NCBI RefSeq assembly: GCF_003255815.1
Contig: NC_037686.1
Span: 62,348,125 to 62,412,124 of the forward strand
Direction of reading: 5' to 3'
Source of the DNA: Theropithecus gelada
Taxonomy: Eukaryota > Chordata > Mammalia > Primates > Cercopithecidae
Length of the DNA stretch: 64,000 bases
Shown: in pieces, positions 10,713 to 21,968 of the stretch
How the letters are laid out: each line of letters opens with the position of its first letter
Numbering within the stretch: the stretch's first letter is position 1
Notes under the pieces: model-generated
Told to the model about the DNA's origin: nothing
What the model saw: the letters and a program-made list of their open reading frames with translations, nothing else
The model's database searches: none
Program-made: the position numbers and the translations under genes

Positions 10713-10867
10713 GGCTAGGCATAGTGGCTCATGTCTGTAAACCCAGTGCTTTGGGAGGCTGATATGGGAGGATCACTTGAGCCCAGTAGTCCAAGGTTAC
10801 AGTGAGCTATGATTGCGTCACTGCCCTCTAGCCTTGGTGACACAGCGAGGTCATGTCTCTTACAAAA
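10713..10867 (+). mobile_element. Fossil Alu monomer (FRAM-like), plus strand
   Basis: It starts with an Alu-type 5' end (GGCTAGGCATAGTGGCTCAT) but passes straight to a right-arm-type 3' half (AAGGTTACAGTGAGCTATGATTG, then TCACTGCCCTCTAGCCTTGG) within about 155 bp, with no second arm. That is the structure of a free right Alu monomer, older than dimeric Alu. Flanks show a weak duplication (AAAACTGTTT versus AAAATGTTT). It splits the surrounding L1M, so it inserted into that older element. Confidence 0.75.
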
Positions 10868-11105
10868 TGTTTGCGGTAATATCTTTTATATTCCTTATTT
10901 ATATAAGATCTGTAGTGATGTTTCTACTTTCATTCCTAATTTTAGTAATTTGAGTCCTCTCTTTGTTTTTGTGGTCAGTGTATCTGAAAGTTTGTTGATA
11001 TTATTTATATTTATTTCAAAGAGCCAATTTTAGGTTTTGTTGATTCTCTATTCTTTATTTCATTCATCTCCACTGTAATCTTCATAAGTTTCTTTCTTCT
11101 ATATT
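10868..11105 (-). mobile_element. L1M fragment continued, minus strand
   Basis: After the monomer the antisense ORF2 text resumes: TTCATTCCTAATTTTAGTAA, TTTGAGTCCTCTCTTTGTTT, CAAAGAGCCAATTTTAGGTT and TCTTTATTTCATTCATCTCC. This is the same element as 9713-10696, split by the insertion. Confidence 0.7.
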
Positions 11106-11808
11106 CCTTCAGTGCTCAGCCAGGCCGTTTATAGCCCTGCCTTAGCTTTCACCTCCTATTTTCATGGAGTCAGAAGGTGAGCCAGTGATGAAAGCTGAGG
11201 TTATTTTCTGCTTTTATCAGAGTATGTGTATAGCCCTGAGCATGTAATTAGTCGTCTTGATATTCTGGTATAAACAGATCTTTTAAAAGTTGGCATATCT
11301 CTTTTCCTAACCTCTTCTTCCCTGGAGTTTTGCTATATTGCCTGTTATATTCCTTATCTCAGGCTTTAAATACTTTTGACAAATGTTATCCTAGCCCTGA
11401 GAATGTGTTGGTTCAGACAAATTAACTGTAGCCCTCATGCTAGTCATTCAGGGAGCTTTGAAAGACAGGTCAAAACACAGCCACAATTCTTTGATAATAG
11501 CAATTGTACTGCTCTCTTTGGCACTAGCAGCCTGAACAAGGAGTGTGGTCTGCTGCTGTCTTCATCGCCATCACTCATCTGGAAAGTGGGAGATGGTAGG
11601 CAGACAACTTAAAATGTCACAGTGATTTCTTACACTGATGCAGCAAATTTTTTCTTCATTAAACTTTCACCAGATTGTTTTAAGTGTTTAACTAGATTTA
11701 AAAATTCTAAAAAAGTTGACTCTGAGATTTTTTGCTGGTGTTGCAGTTGCTTTTGTGCAATGAGGGTTGGGCTGGCATTTCTCATTCTGCCATTTGGGTG
11801 ATGCCATC
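11106..11808. other. Unassigned interval, possibly more L1M
   Basis: Near 11725-11808 the text (TTGCTGGTGTTGCAGTTGC, GGCTGGCATTTCTCATTC, CATTTGGGTGATGCC) has the feel of an old L1M non-coding region in antisense, but I cannot place it firmly. I see no gene. Confidence 0.35.
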
Positions 11809-11822
11809 CCAAATGGATTATT

Positions 11823-12130
11823 TTTTAATTTTAATTTTTACTTTTGAGACAGAGTTTCACTCTTGTTGCCCAGGCTGCAGTCCAATGGCACGTTCTCAGC
11901 TCACTGCAACCTCTGCCTCCCAGGTTCAAGTGATTTTCCTGCCTCAGCCTTCTGAGTAGCTGAGATTACAGGCATGCACCACCATGCCTGGCTAATGTTT
12001 TTATATTTTTAGTAGAGATGGGGTTTCACCATGTTGGTCAGGCTGGTCTCAAATTCCTAACCTCAGGTGATCCACTCGCCTCGGCCTCCCAAAGTGCTGG
12101 GATTACAGGTGTGAATCACCGTACTCAGCC
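11823..12130 (-). mobile_element. AluS, full length, minus strand
   Basis: The antisense Alu runs from TTTTGAGACAGAGTTTCACTC to AATCACCGTACTCAGCC, with both arms and GGATTACAGGTGTGAATCACC at the 5' end. The target duplication is CCAAATGGATT (11809-11819) and CCAAATTGATT (12131-12141), one mismatch. GCAACCTCTGCCTCC is an S/J-type rather than Y-type word. Confidence 0.93.
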
Positions 12131-12301
12131 CCAAATTGATTTTTAATAGTTGATTATTCCATGCTTGGTCCTTAATGAGAGATTATTAATTTTTGGAGCA
12201 TTGAATAATAAGAAATATTGTTATATTTTTAAATAAATGTTAGATGCAATAAAAAGTGACATTTAATATGCTTTCTACAAATACTGAGTGCCATTTATAT
12301 A

Positions 12302-12367
12302 TTTGAAAAATATGGCAATTTTCAATTTCAAATGTGGCAATATATTTCAATTGCCACATTTTTCAAA
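12302..12367. repeat. Inverted repeat with 19-bp arms
   Basis: The arm TTTGAAAAATATGGCAATT (12302-12320) pairs with AATTGCCACATTTTTCAAA (12349-12367) with one mismatch across a 28-nt spacer. The spacer itself contains AAATGTGGCAAT (12330-12341), a perfect complement of ATTGCCACATTT (12350-12361), so two alternative hairpins compete for the same right arm. Confidence 0.8.
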
Positions 12368-13077
12368 AGTAGAATATATCAAAATGCATGTTATATAGAG
12401 ATTCACCAAATAATGTGTCACCCCAATCTGGATACTTTGAAAGTACAAAGAAGAGCTGAGAAGACAGGAAACTAGGATTAAGGTATAACCAGGACTGTAT
12501 TAGACTAATTTGTATATATGATCATTCTAGAGATCTTTTGTCTCTTTAGTAATTGATAATCTTGACTTCTGGTCTAGTTAGTTGTGGTCTTTAATTATTA
12601 GTTTATGTTATTCCTGTATATTTACACAAAGAGTTTATTGCTAAAAAGTTGGGTGCAAGATAAGTCTACTTTTGATGTAATACATGTATGAACAGTAGTC
12701 TCCATTATCACTTAAGAATAATCAAGTTTATGGCAGATACAGCATGAGAAACTTTTGCTTCAGTGTTGTGGAAATGTGATCCTATATGCAGAATTGAGGA
12801 ATTCAGAGCTTTTCTTTTCTTAATTATAAACTTTGACATAAATCTATAAACAAGACCAAAGAAAGAAAATAGCTAGATAATAAGTTTATATCTTGATAAC
12901 ATACATTATCAAAATATCTTAGCACTTGAAGTAAGCAAATTTTTCACTAACTACTAATTTAATATCAAAGGCTTTATTGGGTCTTAGAAAATATGTAACC
13001 ATGTATGAAAATAGCTGTGGAACATTTTCAACTTAGTTTAGAATTCGTCTTTAGGTACTTTTGCTGAATAGCTATAG

Positions 13078-13107
13078 CGAAAACAAAACAAAACAAAACA
13101 AAACAAG
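13078..13107. repeat. (AAAAC)n pentanucleotide run
   Basis: About five tandem AAAAC units after GCTATAGCG. No Alu body is attached on either side. Confidence 0.85.
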
Positions 13108-13522
13108 CTGAAAGTCATTAATGTGTAAAAGCACAGAACATCATGAAAGAAAGAATAGTAACTAGTAGGTATGCTTCTAGCAGTAATGGCAGTGCCACAC
13201 AGGATTGCAGAATAACAATGACAGGCATTCTTGCAAGGTCAAAAGCCACTTGACGTACTTTATTTTCTAAGTCTGAAGAAAGCTTTTGATACACTGAAGA
13301 TCTGTAAGTTTATTTTGCATGTGTGTGTTTGTTTTTAACACATAAAGTGAACACTGACTCAACTATTTTTAACAGAAATATATGTGAATAATTCATTCTA
13401 TAAAATACCTCATTTTTTTTGTTTCTCTGTCTTTTGCTCCCTCTCTGATATTACGTGTGGCGTATGCATTAGAATTGTGTGGCGTCACAATGGTATGTTT
13501 GGAGATTTTATCAATGTATCAG

Positions 13523-13645
13523 TTTTTTTTTTTTTTAATTTATTTATTATTATTATACTTTAAGTTGTAGGGTACATGTGCATAACGTGCAGGTTTGTTA
13601 CATATGTATACTTGTGCCATGTTGGTCTGCTGCACCCATCAACTC
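13523..13645 (-). mobile_element. Very short L1PA 3' end, minus strand
   Basis: Poly-T, then TTATTATTATACTTTAAG, GGGTACATGTGCATAACG and TGCTGCACCCATCAACTC: the terminal 120 bp or so of an L1PA 3' UTR in antisense. It is an extreme 5' truncation. No target duplication is evident. Confidence 0.88.
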
Positions 13646-14192
13646 TTACATAGGGACAGGAAGTAAGATACACAGAGGCTTAGGATTTTAACTAATGGCA
13701 GATGAGAAGAATGTAACATTTTAGGAGTAAATGCCACAGTGTAAAATGTAAAATATTGGCAGTCCTTCTCCTTCAGTAAAATTACCTACAGCTGTATTGG
13801 CAAATAACTTGTCGTTTATATTCAAAAAGCTAAATGATGGGCAATTTGGACTCATTTACCTTTTTAAAATCCATGCAAATAATGACAACATTAATCTTAT
13901 TTCCCCCAAAAAAGTATAAACTTGTTTGAAATGCCAATTCTCTAAAGAGACTTGCACTGACTATAGTGTATCCAAATTAAAAATCATAATTTAAAAGAGG
14001 AATTAAAGACTTCAAATTTGTTTGAAATGTAGGTGATACGAGATTACAAATCTGTTTCTGCCATATAAAAATAAACATTTAGTATTCACCCGTTGTAGTC
14101 AAGAACCGTATCTACTACCTCAAAACACCCCTCTTTTTTCATGATATCAAAATATTGTTTTTATTCCAGCAATTATGTCAAAAATGAAGCCT
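13646..14192. other. Gene-free interval
   Basis: AT-rich unique-looking DNA. I see no feature to name. Confidence 0.4.
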
Positions 14193-14650
14193 TTTTTTTC
14201 TAAATTTCAACTTTTATTTTCTATACAAGGGGTACCTGTGCAGGTTTGTTACATGAGTATATTGCATCCCAGTAGTGAGCGTAGTACCCAGTAGGTAATT
14301 TTTCAACCCATGCCTCACTCCCTTTCCCCTCTAGTAGTCTGCAGTGTCTATTGTTTCCATATTTATGTTCATATGTGGTCAATGTTTAGCTCCTACTTAC
14401 AAGTGAGAACATGTGGTATTTGGCTTCCTGTGCCTCCATTAATTCTCTTAGGATAATGGCCTCTAGTTGCATCCGTGTTGCTGCAAAGGACATGATTTCA
14501 TTCTTTTTTCTGGCTATGCAGTATTCCATGGTGTATATGTATCATGTTTTCTTTATCCACCTTACTGCTGATGGATACCTACATTGAGTCCATGTCTTTG
14601 CTATCATGAATAGTGCTGCTGTGAACATATGAGTATATGTGTCTTTATGG
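14193..14650 (-). mobile_element. L1 3' segment of an inverted insertion, minus strand
   Basis: Antisense L1 3' UTR and ORF2 end: GGGGTACCTGTGCAGG, AGTAGTGAGCGTAGTACCC, CTTACAAGTGAGAACATG, GCAGTATTCCATGGTGTAT. At about 14648-14651 the L1 text switches strand. See the next entry. The age looks like L1PB/L1MA rather than young L1PA. Confidence 0.88.
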
Positions 14651-14765
14651 ATACAAAATCAATGTACAATGTACAAAAATCAGTATTTCTATACACCAAT
14701 AATGCCCAGACTGAGAATCAAATGAAGAACACAATCCCATTTATAGTAGCCAAAAAGAAAGTGAA
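14651..14765 (+). mobile_element. L1 ORF2 segment, plus strand (5'-inverted part)
   Basis: Directly after the antisense 3' part, sense-strand ORF2 begins: ATCAGTATTTCTATACACC, AATGCCCAGACTGAGAATC, CAATCCCATTTATAGTAGCC. Translation gives the ORF2 words NAQTENQMKNTIPFIVAKKK. Head-to-head abutment of an internal ORF2 segment with the 3' end is the signature of an L1 5' inversion (twin priming). It is interrupted by the Alu that follows. Confidence 0.85.
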
Positions 14766-14770
14766 AGACC

Positions 14771-15113
14771 TGCTGGGAGCTATGGCTTATGCCTGTAATC
14801 CCAGCACTTTGGGCGGCCAGTGGGGGTAATCACCTGAGGTCAGGAGTTCAAGACCAGCTTGGCTAACATGCTGAAACCCAGTCTTTACTAAAAATACAAA
14901 AAAAATTAGCCGAGTGTGGTGGCAGGTGCCTGTAATACCAGCTACTTGGGAGGCTGAGGCAGGAGAATTGCTTGAACCCGGAAGGTGGAGGTTGCAGTGA
15001 GCTGAGATCACACCACTGTACTCCTGCCTGGGTGACAGAGTGAGACTCCCCGCCACAACTCTCCCCAGAAAAAGAAGGGAGGGAGGGAGGGAGGGAGGGA
15101 GGAAGGAAGGGAG
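14771..15113 (+). mobile_element. AluS with (GGGA)n tail, plus strand
   Basis: A complete dimeric Alu (CCTGTAATCCCAGCACTTTG to TGACAGAGTGAGACTCC) whose A-rich tail has turned into GAAAAAGAAGGGAGGGAGG repeats at about 15067-15113. It splits the plus-strand L1 segment and is therefore younger than that L1. Confidence 0.92.
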
Positions 15114-15165
15114 AAATACCTAGAAATACCTAACCAAGGAGGTTAGAAATCTCAAAAAAATATTT
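15114..15165 (+). mobile_element. L1 ORF2 segment continued, plus strand
   Basis: AAATACCTAGAAATACC, TAACCAAGGAGGTTAGAAATC continues the sense L1 ORF2 text expected after the piece at 14651-14765, so the inverted L1 part extends across the Alu to about 15165. Confidence 0.7.
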
Positions 15166-17789
15166 TGTGTGTGTGTGGGTGAAGGTGCCATATAATGTAT
15201 TATATTCCAAACTCAATAAATTAAACTTTAGTAACCCCTAAAATTAGCCTTTTATACTTTCTAGGGCTCATACATTTCTGTTAATATTATGTGTTTGCTT
15301 CTTATTTAAAATCTATTCTCCAAGTTTTTCTGGCCCTATTTGTTGGTCCTCATGTTATGGAGTTGATAACATCAATAATAATTATCAACCAATCTTTATC
15401 AAGTATTTAAAATGTGTCAATGTTCTTAGCATTTCAATTTTAAAATAATTCAGTGTTCACCTCTTATAAGAGTTGAGGAACATCACATTTTAAAACAAAA
15501 GCAAATCCCAATCAGTAATATTTCCAGGACTTGTGCTCAGAACGATGAAACTCACTGGCATGGTCACTGTTGTAGAAAGTATTACCTTCTGTTTCTGTAC
15601 TTATATTCACCATCACTAAGCTTTCGTCACTGTACTCAGAACTTTACTATTTTTAGCACAAGAAATAATATTTCATAATTCTCATTTAGGGAAAAACTCA
15701 AAAGAAATGTGAAAGCAATATATCGGTTACTTTTGGTGTTTGGCTTGAATATGCAGAGTTTATAAAAAATGTACATTTCAGATGATATTTGTGTTATTAA
15801 AAATAACGCAACCCAATTTTGGTGTTCTATGTGTGGGTAAAAATTGCTGGAGAAACTACCTTCTTATGTTATTTGTGTTTAAATATTATTTTTCCTATTT
15901 CTTTAATAGCATTTAGGAACTCTTTTACAAAATTTAATTCATAAACAATATATCTCATTAGTCCTTTTAATACTTAAATTGTTCCAAATGTAGCCAATGA
16001 GAGCTTATTTAAGCTGACCTCTGGGCCCTTTTGCCATTTCCTTGTCAGTTTTTAAGCACTTCCGTACCTTCTGGCACAATATATAAGGGATATAAGGGAG
16101 AGGAGAAAATTCCTCATTACTAAGGAACGACAAGTGAAAATGCAAAATGATTGATATAAATAGAAAGACATATTTTTCACAATTACTAAAGCAGTCATTG
16201 AACCACTCAAACATCATCAATCATTGGGTGAAAAACAGAAAATAGGATATTCACAACTTAAGTAATAAAACTTATCACCAGCGATAGGTCAGATGTAATT
16301 ATGCAATAACAAGGAGATATTTATGTTAATATATCGTATCAATAAAATATTATACATATATTGACGTATGTTAATATCAGTAAGTTTTATGCAGGTGTAG
16401 CTAAATACTATCAGTCAGTTTATGCTTTATATAAAACTGTTAGATGAACTCAAACAATGTATTTATACATGAATATATTGTTTCCATATCTATATAACAC
16501 CCCAAAACAGTAATTAAACATTAAGTCATGCAAACCTTTCATGAACACTGAAGAAATTGTAACAAGTTGTTGATATCTGGGAAACTCATTGGTATGATAA
16601 ATTTATATAATCACGTTTGTGTTTTATTATTTTGCAACTAAACCACTGAATCTACTACTTTTCAACTCATAAAGACCTGTTAAAATAGTGGCTTCTTGCC
16701 TTATCATTGTATTGCCCTCTTTTCATTTTTCATAAGCATCATTTAAAAGCCTACCTCCGCCTTTCCTGCAGTCTCATCTTAACTTACATCATGCCCACTT
16801 TTTAACTGTCAAAGCAGCAACACTTTCTGCTTCATACTTGGTCTTTTTAACCTGTCTTGTTTCTGTGTGTGTGTGTGTGTGCGCACGCACATGCAAAATA
16901 ATATAGTATCATGTTTGAGGAAAGCACAGAAAAGCCTTAAACTGAGTTACATTTTCCAAAGTGCCTTTCCCAGAGCCTTGCTCTTAGGAAGTTCTGAACA
17001 TTTGTGGAATGACGCTGACATCTTTGTCATTATTATTAATTATTTTTAATAGTAGTAGTGGTATTGTAAAGCAAGCACATTCTTTTTTGGTTCTGATGAG
17101 CATATATACTTCAGAAACACACACACACTGTCTCTTTCTCAGAAACACACTCACAAACTTATCAATGTATTTTATTAGAAGCACTTGCAATCTTATCTGG
17201 AACTCAGAAATGCTTCCCAGAATTACTTTTAGGTTTTATGAGTTTATTTTTGCTTATTTTCAAGCCTCTTCTATTTCCTGTAGTTTCTGACCTACCATAT
17301 TCCTCATCACTCAAATAATCACTCAAATAATCTCACCCCCACTCCACCATGGGCACAGCTGGCAGGGGCCCCTCAGTTCCTGATAAATGCCTGGCAGTCT
17401 TACTGGCATCTATTAAATAAATTCCCCTTTATTCATCTCATCTGATTACAGTGGAGCACATATCCCTATTTGGTCTAAATTTCTCCCAGCTTTTCTCTGA
17501 ATCATATCCCCTCTTGGAGGCCCTATTTAATCTATTAATGTTATGCTTTCCTCCAATCTTTATATTATCTCACCTCACTTTCATTCCAGCTGTTATAAAC
17601 ATCTTTTCAAAACCCTCTTTAAACCTAAAATTAAAAGCATTTTTGATCTCATATCCCCCTCCACTCATAGTGCTATTGTTGTTTGCTAAGCAAATTTTTG
17701 AAATGACTTCATATGTCCCTGTGTATGTATACATGTGTCTTAAGAATTTGAAATAGAAATGGCAGTGCAGTTCTTCATCATCTTCTTTG
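15166..17789. other. Gene-free interval
   Basis: AT-rich DNA. It includes an alternating purine-pyrimidine tract at 16864-16895 and a small direct repeat of CACTCAAATAAT near 17308-17331. No exon-like or RNA-gene feature is seen. Confidence 0.4.
16864..16895. repeat. (TG)n(CG/CA)n alternating purine-pyrimidine tract
   Basis: TGTGTGTGTGTGTGTGTG passes into GCGCACGCACATGCA without breaking purine-pyrimidine alternation over about 32 bp. This is the composition that favours left-handed Z-DNA. Confidence 0.8.
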
Positions 17790-18275
17790 ATCCTCTCTGA
17801 CCATCTTGTGGATTAAGTCATCTTGTAAAACTCCAGTTTGTCTTCTCTCTTAAAACTTCCCACACAGCTCAAAAGCCTTAATCCTTGTTGTGGCCTGTAG
17901 GATCTTTCTAGGTGCTTATGCCTCTTCTTCCTTTTGTCCAGATTACTTTCCCTTGCATTTTCAAAAGGAAGACAAATTCCCTTGCAATTTCTCATCCTCT
18001 TCTCTGGTTAGTTGCTAATAATTTTTCAAGTAGATAGGATATCTCTTTTTGGATATCTTCCCTGAAATTCCGAAGTGTGTTACATTTCCCCTATGTGCTC
18101 TCATGCCAGTGATTAGATCATATAATAATTGTCTATTTATTTGTCTGTATTTCCCTCTATCATAAGGTTTATGAAATCAAGCACCCTGTGTATTTTTTTT
18201 AACCACATGCTTTCAAAATCTTGTAGGAGGCCTGTCAGATGGAAGCTATTCACTAACCATTGATTAAATGAAATC
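17790..18275 (+). mobile_element. Probable L2 3' region, plus strand
   Basis: The order of phrases fits the L2 3' end: GTGGCCTGTAGGATC, CTTTCCCTTGCATTTTC, ATATCTTCCCTGAAATTCC, TTGTCTATTTATTTGTCTG, AAGGTTTATGAAATCAAGC, then ACTAACCATTGATTAAATG. It is strongly diverged. Confidence 0.5.
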
Positions 18276-18948
18276 TTAGCTATTGGCCTTCTTGCATAGG
18301 CTATTAAGTGTAGTATATTTCTATGTCTGTGTATGTGTGTATGTGTGTCCTCAAACTATTCCTTGTGCTATGAAGGTTAAGAATATTGACAAAAGTATCC
18401 TCAGACATCAGCTTTTCATGAATATTTTGATTGCATTATTGCTTCTTTCAATTTTGGTATTAAAAATTGTAAATGTCATGGGTATTTAAAGGCATATTTA
18501 TTCAGCACATTGTTGTAAATGATAGAAAGCCCCTGTCCTGTTTGTGCTAGATTTTGGTCTTTATTTTTATTAAAAGCTTCAGTGAATTGCTTTGGCTTTA
18601 AAAAATGTTTTTATACAGAATTCATGTAGGGTATTAACTGATTAATCCTTCTGCTAGAAGATTATGAAACTCTCAAATCTGAACAGAATTCAACAAATCC
18701 AGATTAATAGCATTTAAGCATTGGAAAGGTGGTTTCTCTTGGGAGCTTGGGCAATTATTTTAAACTCTGTACCCAAGTAACTCAAGCCATTGAGAAATGT
18801 CCTGCCTTTTCAATTCTTTCAGCCCAAAGAGATGACTGACAACTTTGCCTGCTTTTCATTACCCTTCATCGGATCAGCCTGTATTAACAGACTAAAAGGA
18901 AATTGGAATTTAGTCTATGGCTAAGCATTGTGAAATATATTTAGTAAC
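18276..18948. other. Gene-free interval
   Basis: A short TATGTGTGTATGTGTG stretch lies near 18320-18350. Nothing else is nameable. Confidence 0.4.
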
Positions 18949-19295
18949 TGTCTTAGTCCATTTGGATGGCTGCAACAAAGTAACATCAAGTGGGTTGCTT
19001 ATGAACAACAGAAATGTGTTTCTTATGGTGCTGGAGGCTGGGATGTCCAAGACTGGTGTCTAGTGAGGGCCTGCTTCCCGGTTCATAGATGGCACCTTCG
19101 CTGTTTCCTCGCCATGGTGGAAGGGATGAGGGGTCTCTCTCAGGCCTCGCCTATAAGGGCAGCAAGCCTAATCATGAAGGCTCTGCCCTCTTTACCTAAT
19201 AAACTCCCCAGGGCCTCTCCTCCCCACAGCATCACCGTGGGGATTAGGATTTCCACACATCAATCTTGGGAGAACACCAAAATTCTACCATAGCA
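18949..19295 (-). mobile_element. MLT1-family solo LTR, minus strand
   Basis: Left end TGTCTTAGTCCATTTGG, internal AACAACAGAAATGTGTTTC, GGTTCATAGATGGCACC, and right end TTCTACCATAGCA are the reverse complement of MLT1 LTR landmarks. About 347 bp, no internal region. A 76-aa frame through it is a by-product of the LTR's GC content. Confidence 0.82.
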
Positions 19296-21289
19296 GTTTC
19301 TCCCTCTCCCTTCAGAGGGAGCCTGTGGGAGTGCTCTTCATCAGCCCTTGGCATTTGGAGATGAACAGCAACATCTGCTATACTGCTGTTTATTGTTGGC
19401 TTCTCCTGACCCCTCTTCCATATCCTCTCCCCTTAGGAATGTTTTCTTTTATGTAAAACACTAGTTTTGCCATTAAACTAACTGAAACATTAAGCTAACT
19501 CATTTCTGAGTAAGACACTCGAGAGAGAACTCCACAGATCACTTCCAGTTCTATCTGCTACAAGACTGTTTCATTGACTTTTGTTGTGTGTGTGCGCGCG
19601 CACGTATGTAATCTGCATGTAAATATGTGTGCATGTGTGGGTGTCTACGTGTGTCTATGTGTGTTTGTGTATGCGTATGCATATGCATGTAAATGCATGT
19701 TTGTGTGTGTGTCTCAGTGTACATGTGTGTCTGTGTCTGCAAATGTGTGTGTGCGTGTGTGTGTGTGTGTTAATCTCAATTACGTCCCCTTATTTAGAGT
19801 TTATGGCACTATTTCTGTCTTGTCAGGCTAGTGCTTAGCATTCCATTGACACCAAATGAAGTTAAACTGTAATTACTGCTACTTTTATTTCAAAATGATA
19901 TTTACTATTGACTTTTGTCAATATTTTGTTACTTAAATTGCTCCCTCCTTCTGAACTCTGGACCTGACAGCATAAAGATCTGGACCATGTAAAGATCTGG
20001 CAATTTTTAAAGTGCACAGTTTATCCTGGGCTTTAAACATAATTGTAGCACACTTAATAAGTATAATAACTTAACAGCATGAGTGTTGTTTTCATAAACA
20101 TGTCTGCGTAATGATAGACTCACTTCTAAAAAGAAATCATCTAATCAATGTGAATTCCAGTTATTTGTCACATATCCTGATGTGGGACTGACATCTTGAT
20201 GTGGGATTTTCTAAAAACATTTCTTGGCAGAAGCTTGTCTTGGGAGATTGTAAACAATGGAATGGGTATGTTTGTTTTTCTGTTTAAATTTCAGTTATTA
20301 GGGTCCACTTTCCTCTTCTCTAGGCAGAGGCCTATTCCCAATGTTCTTTGTATTTTCAGCTTCAGATATACTGAAAATTTGGTGACAACAGTTTGATATT
20401 TAATTGGACTTTATATTAGATTAAGAGAACAGGAAGTTAATGCACAATGACATTCTTATTTCAGCATCTTCAGTCTAGGACAGAGATGTTCAGTGAAGAT
20501 TTTTGCCCTGCGAAATTAATGAGGGAAAATAATCTATAAAATATTGTGTTGACATCATCTATAAAGTTCTGTAGCTAAAACACTGTGGATATTTTGTATT
20601 TGTCAATAAAATGTTTGCAATTTGCACTAATTGTGAAGAAAGCCAGTCCTAATTATGAACAATGTAAACTACAGAATGTATTTAAAGATCTAGAATATTA
20701 TTACATAATATTAATCAGGGCACTTCAAATTAGTCTAGGCAGTTGAAATGCTTGGAGGATCTGTTTCCAAGAAAAACAATAAAGACAAAACCTCTATTTT
20801 AAAATTTCAGATCACACTTTTCAAAGTAAATGCTCCTTAAATGTAATCCAGATTAACTTTTATTTAAAATTATTTCTCTCTCCCTGTAGCATCTTTACAT
20901 ATTGTAATTGGTTATTGAATACTAATAAACAGAAGAAGTTAGACCTTTGTTCATTCAATTGAGTTCCATGTTCTTCATATCTAAAACTTTTTGAACCCAA
21001 TAATGGGGGGAAAGATTGTACATACATAGACAACTGGAAGTCAGTTCACTAATTTTCTTGTATGGCATGTTTGATTTCTATCCATAATTGAAGGAGCTTT
21101 AGTTTTCTTAGAATATAAAATAATGGAAATCAGATACGGATAAATTTGTATTTTCATTTACATAAGAATATATTGAATTCTTTTTGTATTTATGTGATAG
21201 AACTATATAAAATAAAATTTCTAATAAAATTATTCTATTGTCTTAAAATTTTTAAGGTATAGTTGATACCTTAAAATTTATAGTTGATA
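19296..21289. other. Gene-free interval with a long TG-rich tract
   Basis: Beyond the TG-rich tract at 19583-19775, the stretch is AT-rich and carries no recognisable gene or element. Confidence 0.4.
19583..19775. repeat. Interrupted (TG)n tract with CG core
   Basis: About 190 bp of TGTG, TGTATG, CATGTG and CTGTG words. Near its left end a perfect 12-bp palindrome GTGCGCGCGCAC (19592-19603) sits inside an alternating purine-pyrimidine run. Overlapping cysteine/valine-rich ORFs here are simple-repeat artefacts. Confidence 0.85.
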
Positions 21290-21968
21290 AATAAAAATTA
21301 TATATATGGTGTATGACACGATGCTTTATACATTGTGAAATAGTTAAATCAAGCTTACTAAACTAGCATCTGACATACTTATCATTTTTTGTTGAGAACA
21401 TCTAAGATCCACAGTCTTAGCATTTTGTAAGGATACATTATTGTTAACTATAGTTACCATGCTGTACAGTAGATTTTGTGAACCTGTTCATCCTGTCTAG
21501 CTGAAATTTTGAACCCTTTGACAAACATTATTCTATTCCTCCACCCCTCCCTCCAGCCCTTTGCCACCACCATCCTACGTTAAGCATTTATGAGTTTGAT
21601 TTTTGTAGGTTCCACATATGAGTGAGATAATGCGGCATTTGTCCCTCTGTGCCTGCCTTACTTCACTTAGCATAATGTTTTCCAGATTCATTCATGATGT
21701 CACAAATGTCAGGATTTCTTTCCTTTTTTAAGGATCAATAATATTCCACTGTACATCTACACTGCATTTTCATTATCCGTTCTTTCATCGATGACCACAA
21801 AGATTGATTTTATATCCTGGCTACTGTCAATAATGCTGCAGTGCACATGGGACTGCAGAGTTCTCCCCAAGATAGTGTTTTTATTTCCTCTGAACATATA
21901 TCTAGAATTGGGATTGCTGGATCTTATGGCAGTTCTAGTTTTAATTTTTTGAGGAGCATTCAAACTGT
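21290..21968 (-). mobile_element. L1M 3' end, minus strand
   Basis: Antisense text includes TGTTGAGAACATCTAAGATCC, ATAGTTACCATGCTGTACAG, CACATATGAGTGAGATAATG, AATATTCCACTGTACATC and AGAATTGGGATTGCTGGATC, covering an L1M-type 3' UTR and the ORF2 end. It is 5'-truncated and lacks a poly-T. Confidence 0.85.

Larger units (their letters stand above)
12142..13522. other. Gene-free AT-rich interval
   Basis: It contains the hairpin at 12302-12367 and the AAAAC pentamer run at 13078-13107. Otherwise I see nothing to name. Confidence 0.4.

Noticed and set aside
19574..19838. Cysteine/valine-rich ORFs of 69-85 aa
   Set aside because: Translation of a TG-rich simple repeat.
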